A model generated the notes under the pieces. That model worked only from the letters and a program-made list of their open reading frames with translations, did no database searches and was not told the DNA's origin. Made by a program: the position numbers and the translations under genes. A stretch of DNA of 40,506 bases from Chloromonas sp. AAM2 (lineage: Eukaryota > Chlorophyta > Chlorophyceae > Chlamydomonadales > Chlamydomonadaceae): contig QAXH01001426.1 in assembly GCA_004335635.1 (NCBI GenBank), positions 1 to 40,506 of the forward strand, read 5' to 3'. Position 1 is the stretch's first letter. Each line of letters begins with the position of its first letter. Below, one piece after another: positions 1-11,537 of this stretch.

Positions 1-1101
1 CCCCCCACCCCCCTTTGCCGGACCATCTCAGAATGGCCTCAGAATTTGAATGTAAGCCCCTTGAAGGGAACCTAAGCCATTGCCGTGAAGAAAGTGGGTC
101 ACTCCCGTTGTGTGTCGAAAGTTAGGCTTTCGCATGCCTCCTGTTTGGACCCCAAATTTACCGTGTGACCGCAATCCAAATTTGGGTTTCTAGATTTAAG
201 CCTAATTATCATCCAAATTTGGATCCAAATTTGCCATGTGTGACCGCCCCCTGAACATGCGGGTAGCAGTGCATTCGATGTTTGCAGCATCGAGTCACTT
301 GCGTGGACGTGCCTCCTGGTTGCGTCCCCTCTCTGTAAAGAAATGCCAGGCGAGTGAGAACGAGGCAAGGTAAGCATAATGCACCGACACCACGCTCACA
401 TCAAACAAGGCGACATAACGTCTGAACACAACAATGGGTGAACAAATCACACAACTGTGCTGGACCCAGACTGTCGAGGCACACTGTGAGATATATGGCT
501 GTTCCCGCAGCCTGAACAGTTCCTGTGCATATACAGGTGGCTGGGGAGGGTAAGGGAAGGCAAGGAAAGGGTCAGAGCCATCACTGCGTATAAACAGTTT
601 GCTACCCATTTTTCTCCGCAGGGCCACTGGCATACAAATCCTAAAGCATCACCTTGCTATCAACTGCCTCCTTCGAGACAGCATGCTGCAAGAGGGAACT
701 CGCCACCTCAAATGAGCTGCCTTAAAACGGAAGCAGGTGCAAGAAGGGTTTCGCTAGGCCAAATGCCCTTGACTGGCCTCAAGGCAACAAGGGGATTCTT
801 AAGAGATAGTTCGGCTTCAAAATTGCTTTCAAATCCAGGAAACCATCAAGATACAAGGTGGTGTCCCAGCTACAACGGCCAGTATCCAATGTCCATGCCC
901 ATGTTGATCATTTGTCAGGTTAGTGGCTGGCACGACGTCAGTGTCAGTGTCACGAGCCATCAAGCATCTGTGAGTTCGATCACAAAGCATCTGTAGAGGA
1001 AGGGATGACCCTGTTTGACCACAAATTATGAAGGACTGGCTGTGGCCACATGGGGCCACCTGCTAGCGAACCGATGCCTAGACCGCCCTAGTCCAGCATG
1101 G
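1..1101. other. Gene-free left edge
   Basis: No reading frame with convincing splice signals or family resemblance is visible here. The stretch should contain the 3' untranslated region of the minus-strand epimerase gene that stops at 1102, but I found no TGTAA-type signal on that strand. Around 150-250 the motif CCAAATTT recurs several times, and a short phrase ending in TGTGACCGC occurs twice, which may be the tail of a decayed repeat. Confidence 0.5.
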
Positions 1102-3827
1102 TCACACCACCACTGCCCCGTTAAACACAAGCTGTGCGGGCCCCGTCATGTAGATGCGGTTGTCTGCCTCCCGCCACTCGATGTACAGCGGGCCGCCGGG
1201 TAGGTCCACACGGCACTCGCGGTCGACCTTGCCCTCAAGCACACCTGAGCGTACAGAAGCGATTAACGCAAAGCACGTGTGACAACTAAACCCACAACAG
1301 CCGGCTCGACTAAGCTCTGGCAAGCAGAAAGACAGTACTGAGTGAGACTCAACGTCGCCAACCCGATAGCGCAGCCATCCTTATGGGACTGGCTAGGCTG
1401 TGATAGGCCATTTGAGACAGCCGTGCCATGCACTGATCAGGTACTAAGCGGTGACTAGATCATGGGATGCGCTTGTCCTGCCATGCTCTCACCTGCAACC
1501 ACAGTAGCACAAGCCCCTGTCCCGCATGCAAGTGTAGGCCCCGCGCCGCGCTCCCACACCACCATGCGCACGTGCTGCCGCGACAACACCTCCACGAATT
1601 CGGTGTTCGTGCGGGCTGGGAAGACCGGGTTCTTTTCACACTGTGGGCCCAGGCCCCGGAGGTCAAGAGAGTCAACCTGCAGATCACAAGAGAGATGCAC
1701 ATCACATGCATGGTTATGAAGCATAGTTAATGCAACACAGTCTTCCACAGGTGACTGCAGCCGCCTTGTCCAGGCCTTAAGCAGGAGCTCTGTGTCTGAA
1801 TTGATGGATGCGGGGTGAATATGGGCGCATGCATGCCTGTCTGTTGGGTCGGCTGTCAGCCAGTACGAATACATTTTTGTCAGATTGTTTGACCACAGAT
1901 TGTGATTCGGGCACATCTTTCTTCGTCACTCAGCAGATCCCAACATGCTGCATGCATGTCTGATGCGGTGCATAGGCGTTCATGCGGGTGCACCCAGCAC
2001 GAGAACAGTCCGTGCGTGAAGCATCCAGGATCAGAGGAGGTAGCGGGCGGCTGTCAGAGTACGAATATAGTCTTCACAGCTTGATCTCAGCTTATTGCAA
2101 TTTTCAACCATCATACAGCCGTCACGTGTGTGCTCCGAGCAATTCATTTGCAGCTCCCCATAAAGGTTGTTTGAGCTCAGATATCCTTCATGCAAATAGC
2201 ATGCTGTCTCATGTGAGCAGCATGATCTCCCCAGATGACTGTCAAGGCAGCAGGGAGGCGTAAGAACAGACATGTGTAACGCAGCCTGTAAAGCGGTCAA
2301 GACAGCTGTCAGTGCCCGCACAAGTCAAGCTGGTATAACAAGTCACCGTCCAAGTATCAGCGGACCAAGGCGTCACAGTGGATAAAGATTCGGACCTTGA
2401 TGGGCTGGCCGTCAATGGAGTAGGTGACGGCGTGCGGGTTGCCCATGCTTACGCACGTGAAGCTGATCTTGCGACCGCCAATCTCATGCACCTGAAAGCA
2501 GAACAGGCAAAAGGAAGGCAATCATGACACATGCTGCTATACGAGTTGGTTCCAAACTGGCATGACAGGCTACTCTCGTATGACAGGCTAAGTCTGTCAA
2601 TGACTTAGCGATGTCTTGCGCCATAAGCAGGCTTTTAAGCAATGCTTCAAATCTACAATCACAAGAATGTTTCTGCAAAGCCAGGCTTCCTGTCACATGT
2701 TCGCAACATCTGAAACACTGCTTTCCAGCCTCACCTGCTGTACCACTGTCGAGCCCTGGGTGGGTGTGAGGGTGGTGGGCACCTTGGGCCCCTCTAGGAT
2801 GGGCTCGCCCATGTCTACCTTGACCTGACCATCGGGCAACAGCTCGGGCACAATCAAACCTGCATGAACACCAGACACCAACGCATTTACATTAACATCA
2901 AGAGCAATTAGACCTTTAAAAACATCCGTGAGTGATCCAGGAGCAGCTCATGCGGCAGAAACACCATGCAATGCCTACCCTGGCATGCAGCATGCTGTGT
3001 TCCCCTGCCTGCCACGCACGCTGCACTGGCCACACTTGCATCCCTGCTAGCCTGCACTTGCATGCGGCACACCAGCTACCTGCTAGAGTGTGGATCTTGT
3101 ACTTCCGAGGCGCTGACTTGTCCAGGTCCGCAACAAAGCGTGCCAAGCAGCGGATGCCATTACCACACATCTCTGGCTCACTGCCGTCATTGTTGTATAT
3201 GCGCATTGTCAAGTCTGTGTCACCCACTGGTGGCAGGGCAAATATGACCTGCAAGACGCAGATGCGTTTGACATGTGGCCTGAGAGCTTGATGCTGGTTC
3301 AGTCACAGATCGAAGGTGCAGGCAAGGCATGGATCTTGACCCTGCTGCAGTTGTGTGTGCATGCATGCACTCCGACCCTTGTATGCAACAAGGCTGAGGC
3401 ATGGGAACAGACCAGTGGCGACATGCATGCCTTGAGATGAGACAGACGCTCTGCATGGATCCAAGGTGGGTGCTCACCCCATCGCCGCCGATCCCAAAGT
3501 TCCGGTCGCAAATGGACACTGCTTGTTGTGGTGTGATGGCGGGATCCTTGGCGTGCCTGTTGTCAACCTGTAGTGAGGGCAAGTAAGTCTGATTGAAGGC
3601 ATTACGTTGATGCATCATTGGGGTGCCGGCTCTTCCCATGCATTCCGACGCACCAAAATGAAGTCGTTCCCCAAGCCTTGATACTTGGCAAACTTGAGAG
3701 TTGGCTCAGCTGCGACTGCAGCAGACGCCATGAGGGTGCGGCGCACCCTGTGGCTCTGAGCCCAGCGAGGCGCAGGACCCTGACGGCCGCTGCAAGATCG
3801 ACCGCTGGTTGATGGTGCGGACTGCAT
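1102..3827 (-). CDS. DAPF: Diaminopimelate epimerase, plastid-targeted
   Basis: Interconverts LL- and meso-diaminopimelate in the plastid lysine pathway. Minus-strand exons, in transcript order: 3827-3654, 3567-3478, 3248-3080, 2859-2735, 2491-2396, 1676-1493, 1244-1102. All phases join and give 326 residues. The mature part starts near [11 protein letters not shown]. The two catalytic cysteines sit in EMCGNGIRC (about Cys116) and LACGTGAC (about Cys269); GNPHAV and WERGAG are further family signatures. The first 45 or so residues are rich in Ser, Arg and Ala, as in a chloroplast transit peptide. I chose the ATG at 3827; an in-frame ATG at 3920 would add 31 residues. The donor after the fifth exon (AAG|GTCCGA) is the least certain border. 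Length and both half-domains match intact plant-type enzymes, so the gene looks functional. Confidence 0.96.
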
Positions 3828-4235
3828 CTTCGCTTTAGTTGCCGAACAGGTATTGTGGCGCTGTTCGAGGGCGTGGAGGGTGAGTGCATCACTCTTGGCG
3901 TCACTCTTGGGACAGGGCACTGCCCCATGACGGCAACGTATGCAAAACAGTCAGTTTTTAGACAGTCAGTGAGAATAAACTCAGTGGAAACTAGCTGGAC
4001 GTGCCAAGAGAATCAAGTTCAACATGCCGCTGTTGGTGAGAGCTACTGTCCTCACGCTGTTGGCACGTTCTGCAGCCCGCCTCAGGGCAGCCAGGCCACG
4101 GCCTGCAGAAGGCTGATCTCATCGCCTTGCTGATGGGAACGTGGTGCTGTTGTAAACCTTATCAACTGTGCAGCTTCACATGTACTTGTGATAGACTTTG
4201 AAATGGAAGCATTGCTGGCTGTTCCACAGACAGAG

Positions 4236-4270
4236 AAGGGCGAATTCACAGGACACAGAAGGGCGAATTC
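4236..4270. repeat. Short direct repeat containing AAGGGCGAATTC twice
   Basis: The 12-mer AAGGGCGAATTC occurs at 4236-4247 and 4259-4270, with matching flanks, as a 23-bp tandem pair between the two plastid genes. Confidence 0.8.
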
Positions 4271-4459
4271 ACTGTCTTTTATGCAATAAGTTCACTGCAC
4301 CATAGGTCGTCATTTGTAACAACTCGACACTGAACCGAAAAGTTGGGGTGGTGGACTCGCCCATCAAGGCAAAGCCGTCAGTCACACACTCTGAGGTCGT
4401 GCAGGTCAGTTGGTGTGAGAGTACCAGCTGCTCCGTGATGTTGCTGAAGAGATCACAGG

Positions 4460-4464
4460 TTACA
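4460..4464 (-). terminator. Possible TGTAA polyadenylation signal of the translocator gene
   Basis: TGTAA on the minus strand, about 670 bp after the translocator stop codon. TGTAA is the usual poly(A) signal in volvocine green algae; the assignment is by position only. Confidence 0.35.
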
Positions 4465-5135
4465 TATGACATCACCATTCCGCGTAGGAGTAGAAATCAC
4501 GTTCAATCAAGCGCCCTTGTCGCGGGTGAATACTACGCACCAAGAGGCGTGCCTGCGAGTGCCTGCGTATGCCTGCGAGTGTGCAGCTTCTGGGAAGAGG
4601 TTTGCTTGCCTCCAGGAACAGTAACACCTCGATACGGCCATCAATCGTAACTGCACTACCACGCTCTTGACCGAATTAAACCATCCGCAATATATAGCAT
4701 AATGGTCCGGGGCACGAGGCTGCTATATTATTTACGTGTAAGGCCAGACTGATCCCTGCAGCAAATCAAATACGATCTCCCCCATCCTGTGCAAGCTAGT
4801 CGGTTGTTCTTTCAAGCCTAGTGGAGGCTTTGTGTCAGTCCGGGCCATACATGTTTGTGTCGCTCCTCTTCCCTTGGACGGCTGGCGAGGTCGTTGCTGC
4901 CAACGTTTGCCCTCAGGAAATCACCGACCAAGCGGATGAAACTGTCACTGATGTCAAATGTCCTGATTGCGACCTGCGCCTGCTTTCCTTTTCAGATCAC
5001 CCGTTCTGTTCGGTTGTGCAGGATGAGCCGGCGTGCTGCTGCGCTTCCAGAAGCGTACTCATAAACGCGCTGTGCTGCACTCGCAAAACTCGCAAAGTCG
5101 ACAGCCTGAGATCACGAGTGATACGCTCCACACTC

Positions 5136-8100
5136 CTAGTCGCTGGTGGGCTTTTCGCCCTTGCTGACAGTTTTGTATTTCCGCTTGGCTTGGGAGTACA
5201 GGAACACGCCGAACAGCGCCAATGCAGTACCTGCATTGAAGGCAAGAGGGCCATGTTTTGGCATTGAATTCCCTGTTGGGTGCGACGCAACCCCGATGCA
5301 GCCCTTCACCTATGCCCTGCCTGCACCTCGTCCACGCAGCCAGCGAACCCCGCACCATGAACTCCACGCGCCTCTAGCTGCATTGGGACAGCTGCTCACC
5401 TCACATCATACGTTTCAGAGCCTTGCCTTCAGACCATCCCAACCGCACATTATCCCAACAGCCCCAAATTTAACGGCTCCAATCAACACAAGCAAACAAT
5501 TGGCCCCCCCGTATGCGTTGTGGCCAGTGCACGCCGGGCCGCATCTGATGGCACATGTGGCCTACCTGCTGCGTTCTGTGCGCTGACTGCTGTCTGGAAG
5601 ATGATGAGCGAGGCCACAATGACCACCACTCGCTTGACACAGTTGCCAATCGAGTGCGTGACCGGCTGCACGCGGGACAGGATGGAGTAGGAGAGCATCT
5701 GGTAGCTGTGGAAGCACAGGCCCGCGGCAAGCAGCCGCTGGATCAGCGTTTCCCGCGCGGACTCGCTGAAACCCTGAAGGCAAGTGAAGACAAGAACACC
5801 ATGGTGAGGTGGGAGCCCAAGGTAGCACACTTGAGTACCAGGTACGGCATGGAGGGGTGAGGTGAATTGAGCTGCATTTGTAGGCAGTTGCCGCATCCAT
5901 ACCGGCAGCGCTTAACATGATGGAATAGGCTTTGTAGAAACCCACCAACTTTAATTTACCCTTACCCTATCCTTCTTGCACTGTGCTCGGCAAGCCTGTT
6001 GCGTTGTTGCCTTGACACATCGGTCTAACCCATATGCTTCCCTGCAAGCCTTTCCACAGCTCTGCCTAGCCTGCAACCGCTTTACTGCCCCTGCTCTGGA
6101 TTCATGACACCACAGGCAATCCCAACACGACCCGCCCATCGCCATCAGGCCTCTCCTCAGACGTCTGCGGTTCTTGCATCCACACAGTCGCCAGCCGCCT
6201 TCCTACTGCTGCTGCACTGCATCATCAATGTATCTCTGGCCCCCTTCAGTGGCCCGCTGCATCAGTAGCTAACCCCTGTGCCTGTTTCCTCACCTGCACT
6301 GCCAGCTTGATGGGTGCTAGCTCCACCGCCATGCTGATGGGCAGCAGCAGGAAGAAGGACATGATGGTGATCACCTGGAACATGTTACTGCTGTCAAGGC
6401 TGCCCTGCGGGTCGACACGCACAAGAGGCAGCAGTCGTGGTAAGGACCAGGGAATTAAGGAACTGGCCTGCATATTGATCCCCACTTGTGCATTCCTCTC
6501 CACTCTGCATCACCATACCAGCGGCATCCACAACCAACTCATAACCCTTCAACCCTCCCATCCAACCACTAGCCCACTGAAATACCACCGATACCCTAAC
6601 AATACCTGCACCACAAACATACCACCCGTATTGCCTGAGCTGGTGATTACCTTTGTAATCATGAGCTTCTTGGAGAGCACGTTGCGTGACTGGAAAGTGA
6701 TGTTGGAAAGGATTGCGCTCAGGAAGCCTGCAGACCATGCAGACAACACATTGTGTATGGCAGCGCGGTGCGCAGGCGCAGGCGCCTGTGGAATGCACTG
6801 GAAACCCTGAACAAGCTCCATCATCATCAACATCATCGTGCAAAATTTCCACCAGCGTCATTACATGGCAAAAGCTCCAGCTGTGGTACAACGCTCATGG
6901 CAGTGATGAGGATGCTGAACATGTGAACAGAACCCACTGCTCACATGGATATTATCCCGTAAGCAGCATTCTGGCGGGCGAATAGCTGCTGCAGCGATCA
7001 TTACACACTCCTGCCGCAAACACCTACCCACTTGCCAGTCGATGACCATCACCTCCCTCCCCCCTCCGTCCTTACACACCTGTCCAGTTGAACGTTGCTT
7101 CGCTGAACGATGCGATGACCACACCACCCACAATGGGTACGAGCGTAGCCAGCACTGGCAAGGGGGGCACGGTGCCCAGGAACAGAGCGCTGAACATCAC
7201 GCTGAAGAAGGGCTCCGCGGCCTACATGAGTGAATGGCGGGCACAAGTAAGCATGCTGCACATGCGGCTGTCCAGAACAGGCCTAGGGAAAATGATGCCA
7301 TTTGGCTTACGATGGCAGCTTAGCTGGCTTGCTAACAAAGAGGTGCCAGGTACTCCTTCGAATGCAGATACGACTGAGCTGCTTCACCACTTGCTGTAGG
7401 CCTTGCAGCAGGCTGTCGACTCGCACCTTGACTGTGTGTGTGAAGGAGACTGCCACGTGCCCCAAGCTGACGTTGGTCAACACGTTTCCTAGCACGTGGA
7501 TCATGGCCAAAGGGTAGATACTCTTGATCTGCAAGACAAGTCAGCGTAACATGGCTGTGACGTAACACAGTTGTTCTGGCTGCTGGCCCAGACACCAGCT
7601 CTTGGGCTGTCTGGGACTGTTGTACTGGCCACTAACCACTTGTGCACACCCTGCTTGACTTGAACCATTGTGCAGTATGCTGACCAGCTCTGCAGCCATG
7701 CCTAGCCAATTATAGGCAATTTCTTAATGCTAGTTGTTACCATTCCATTCTAATCCGAGCATGCCCTTAGCAACCCTCTTCTCACCACGTTGAGATCCAA
7801 CTTGGGCAGCTTGACAATTCCAGTGGCCCAAAAGACAAGGGAACACACGCTGCCAATGGCAAACTGCAGTGCAGGGGCAGAAGGTACCTGGACGTTTGCG
7901 TGCAGTCTGACCCAGTTTGTGCTCGTACTGCACCAAGTGTCGTTTGGCCACGTGCTGTATTGAGCATATGCTGCGCCTGTGCTGAGCTGCTGTGTTTGTG
8001 CTTGTTGCATCACATGCCATGTGAGGCACCGCGTTCTATCACACTGGCTGTTGAATAATTCTCATGCATGTGACACCTCTTCCCGCATGCAATGGTCTGG

Positions 8101-8916
8101 ACGCGGAAGACTAGATGGTCTGGAGCGGGAGACTAGATGAATCATCTGCAATGTCATGAGTTAGCCATGGCCAGGGAATGCCATGTGCTGTGTGTATGCC
8201 ATGCTGTCCCTCCTGCGCTGCTGCTTCACCTGAATATTAGTGGTCGCCAGAGGAAAGGGGAAGACTGCGAAGAGCTGCTTGTTGTAGCTGCAATGGCAGG
8301 CAAGTGGCAAAGGGTTGAGTGACTACCTTGCGTTCAACCGTCAGGCATCTAAATTGCGCACATGGGATGCTGCCAAGGTTGGCACACTCACATGTTGAAG
8401 AAGATGCTTGTGCCATACCACGCCACGAACATGAGGCCGAGCACTGCGATTTTAGATAGCTCCACTGCTTGTCCTGCACTGCCATCTTCATCACGTCCTA
8501 CAGCACAAGACCAATGCAGAGCGTTACTCGGTATCAGTGCAATCAGGGGCTGGATTGATGCCCAGCCTCGAGCCTGCCAACTAGGAACTGCTAAGCCTGA
8601 AAGGTGGCCGTCCATGCCATAACGGTCAGGAACACTTTATGCTGGAACGCAGTGCTCAGAAGGTGAGAGGCGCACCTCCTATTGTCCGGCTAACTCTACA
8701 CACCCCGAGGTTCCGTGGTTGTTGAAGTTGAGCGCAGGATTGGTGCTGCAACAGCTGAGGGTGTTGGTGGATCCGTGGATCCGACCAGCAACGATTTCCT
8801 AGAACTGGTTTTTGTATACAGCTGACTGTCGGCCGAGTAGTATGCACAATCGGTGTGGCTGCTCCTCGTTGGAGAGGTGCCCCAGCCGCCACGCTGCGCG
8901 AGGCCATCCCGTTCAT
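5136..8916 (-). CDS. PPT: Plastid phosphoenolpyruvate/phosphate translocator
   Basis: Inner-envelope antiporter of the drug/metabolite transporter superfamily, expected to import PEP into the plastid in exchange for phosphate. Exons in transcript order: 8916-8676, 8497-8392, 8287-8230, 7887-7786, 7528-7427, 7221-7080, 6727-6651, 6404-6294, 5773-5566, 5230-5136. Phases join throughout and give 413 residues, the usual length. The first 80 residues (start [14 protein letters not shown]) look like a transit peptide. Family blocks are [39 protein letters not shown] and [16 protein letters not shown]. Lys203 and the pair Lys360-Arg361 correspond to phosphate-binding positions of the triose-phosphate translocator fold. 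PEP specificity rather than triose phosphate is inferred from the FTHTVK, NWTGF and GNCVKR blocks, which match plant PPT best in my recall. The donor at 8675 was chosen because it alone keeps the ATG at 8916 in phase. Confidence 0.95.
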
Positions 8917-9015
8917 GAGGTAATCCGTGCAAACCAGTCACATCGACGCCTTGCTGGCGTTCCAGTGACAAACTCACCCGTCAAAGGAAAGGTCACACCA
9001 CGTTTCTCAACAGAA

Positions 9016-9921
9016 TCAACAGAACTCCCACATTCCTTCAGGATGCCTCTGACCTTCCGATAAGTGTATGCGCATCTGAGGAGACGATTTGCTGCACAGG
9101 AGAACTCGGCACGGCACTCCCGGTCCCCATCTGCTTACTTGCAGCTTGCGCCTTCCTTTATCACATGAAAAGTAGCGCTTGCTGCCATGGCAGTGCTGGT
9201 TCCGAATTGTCACGATGGTGTCAGCAGGAACCATCCAAGATTGGCTGAGCACGTATGTTGGTTGGCAAAGCTCTATCACAAGTGAAAGCTGTCGCACAAC
9301 GCAGGCGAAGAGTTGGTCCACAGAAGCTGGATTAAAACCGGCCACGTACGCCGGTGCATGTGAGGATAGGAGCTCCAGCACGGATTTCAAAAGTAACAGA
9401 TCCACGGCTAGGTGAGGTGTGGCCCACTAGGAGAGTCGCCTGATCCATGCTGGGAACTACCCACTCGCAGAAGCTCAGGCAACATATAGCAAGAGAGGTA
9501 CGCACAGAGTTTTCTGGTGACAGCGACAATGCATAAAACATGCTGAGCGACGTGCGCCAAGATGTCTCCAGCTGGTGGTACCTCTGATACCTAGAAGTCA
9601 GCATTGACAGCAAGCGTCACTATTCGTCATATCATGCATGAACCTCAGCAGCGTTGCTTGGCTCTTGCCCTCTGTTGTTGGTGATTGGAACGAACCTTGA
9701 ACCTGTGGTGCTGGGAAAAAAACAGAGTCACAGCACCTAGCACAGTGCTCACAGATACATTTGACCAGATGTTGATGCACCGCCAGTCCTGGGACGGAGA
9801 AGGGCCACACATTGACATGACACAACCCAGCCTAAACTCAGCGCAGCAAAGAGTCCTTGCTCACTGCTGAGATGCCAGATGTTGAAACCGCCAACCGAAG
9901 TGCAGAACACTGCATCGCACA
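9016..9921 (-). CDS. 3' part of an unrecognised helical-solenoid-like gene
   Basis: Minus-strand segments join in phase: 9921-9865, 9788-9753, 9702-9644, 9590-9506, 9407-9139, 9075-9016, ending in a TGA at 9016-9018 and giving about 187 C-terminal residues. The best part runs from GDILAHVAQHVLCIV to LLLLKSVLELLSS and FACVVRQLSLVIELC, an amphipathic helical pattern like HEAT or exportin/importin-type solenoids, but I cannot name a family. The inferred introns (50-98 bp) are shorter than most in this window, so some joins may be wrong. The end of the 9407-9139 exon is also doubtful. An alternative last exon would be read in another frame to a strong GTGAGT donor at 8977. The 5' part, probably between 9922 and about 11200, is unresolved. 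Confidence 0.35.
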
Positions 9922-11537
9922 CTGTTGTAGTGTCAAAACTGCTGTGCATGCAGTGCCAGAACCCTGCTTTATACCAGTTGAACCTGCTCTTGTGTCATGC
10001 CCTACTATTGCCCCTTGTCTGTTAGCTATGTGTTTGCCTTCCTTATCACCCTGGCAAGCGTGCATCATGTCTCCACCTTTGTCTCAACCATAGGCACCCA
10101 AAAGAGGGTGTTTTATGTAGATAGTGTTCACTATGCGTTGGCTCAAGGGTTAGAAGAACCTGAAGCGATGGCCTTGGTACTAGTGATGGTGACAGTTATG
10201 TTGCTGAAGTCAAACTTCGGTCACGACTGGCTGTTTCCTGAGTTGTGGTAAGGGTTGTGCAAGCCTGCAGCGTTCGCTTTGAGTTTTGGAAAGAGCAAAC
10301 AAGCAAACCCAGGGGTCCCACTTGCAGCCACTGCACAAGCTTGGTTGTCGGCTTGGCTGCCAATCCAATCTACAGTCAAGCGGTCCAACCGCACAAGCAG
10401 TGTGACAACCATGCCACCCGCTGCCACCGTTGTGACTACGTCGCCCCCACCCCGCAGCCACCGTGGGACAATCTTCATCTTCACCACTGCCTGCTTGCTC
10501 AACCGACGTGCCATGCCGCATGAAACGTGCTTGCCTGGACTGGTCCAGTGTGATGCTGAAAACTAAACATGTCTGCTCCGCCATATAGATGATCCCTCCT
10601 CCACAACCCAAACCCTGACTGGCCCGCGCTTGTCCTCCAAACATTGAGTATGGCTGAGGCTATTGGACAAAGTTTGTTCGTTCCTGCTTTGCTGTGCCAT
10701 TGCCAGCCAACACTCGGCCTCATTTCATTCCCTGTTGTCATGCGCTGCAGCCTGCTGCAGCAACATCGTACAAGGAGCCGATTGGGCATGGCAGCCACCA
10801 CAAGAAGCAGGGCCATCCCGACGTACCCTGATATGAACAACGGTGTATATGGCCCTCGGCAGTGGCCTCTGTGCATTCCCCTTGATTTATATAGTTCACT
10901 CTGCTGCATGCATCTGCCCGGAGTGGATGCAACGATGTACAGGCCACGCCATGATGGTATTCTGCGGTGTGAGAATCTGAGAGCAGCGAAACCATGTTGC
11001 AGGAGGCTCCCTGACAACTGTCATTCGTCGCATTGGTTTCTCTTTTGCCTTGCCTTTGAACTTGTGTATGCCACGTGCACCTGCAATGCGCCGGCAACAG
11101 AGCCACAGGGCTTGAACTTACCAACTGCATGAGGATGGCGGGCGGCACGCATTTGGTGACCACTTGCACATGGCAGGGCAGACATATCTCAACCCAAGGA
11201 ATCTATACGATGCTTACTCGCTTGCATGTGTGCGCGCGATCGCCACAAACAATCTGCATGCGATTGCGCAGTGCATTGTGATGATTGGCTTGCATACGCG
11301 TGGCATCGACCGGCTGATGATTTGTAAACGTCAGGGTTGGCCAGCTTGCATGCGAGCATGCGCGGGGCCGGAAAGGTGCTCGTCATACCATTACCATGCA
11401 GGAAAACGGGTACGGTCAACAGTTGGATTGAGGATGAATTCTGTCGTATAAGTTTTGCCGCCCAGAAGCGAATCTTCCTAGGTGTGTGCAAAAAACAAGA
11501 GTTTTTGAACTTTCGCGCGTCCTTGCTCTGCTACATC
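9922..11537. other. Region without resolved genes
   Basis: This interval probably holds upstream exons of the minus-strand solenoid-like gene and the promoter of the plus-strand gene at 11538. One plausible minus-strand exon lies at about 11155-11117, reading VVTKCVPPAILMQL before a good GTAAGT donor. Open frames on both strands around 10220-10570 overlap each other and show no recognisable family, so I do not call them genes. Confidence 0.35.

Larger units (their letters stand above)
3828..5135. other. Intergenic: epimerase promoter side and translocator 3' UTR
   Basis: Both flanking genes are on the minus strand, so this interval should hold the epimerase promoter (left part) and the translocator 3' untranslated region (right part). 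No convincing coding exon was found. It contains a short direct repeat at 4236-4270 and a GCCTGCGAGT-type repeat near 4550-4580. Confidence 0.5.

Noticed and set aside
8702..8977. Alternative first exon of the translocator in another frame, ending at the GTGTGT donor at 8703
   Set aside because: That frame has no ATG and begins at a GTG that is part of a GTGAGT sequence. The ATG at 8916 with the GTGCGC donor at 8675 keeps phase and gives a transit-peptide-like start.
10210..10644. Overlapping open frames on both strands around 10.2-10.6 kb
   Set aside because: Neither strand shows family resemblance or matching splice phases; both are open probably because of base composition.
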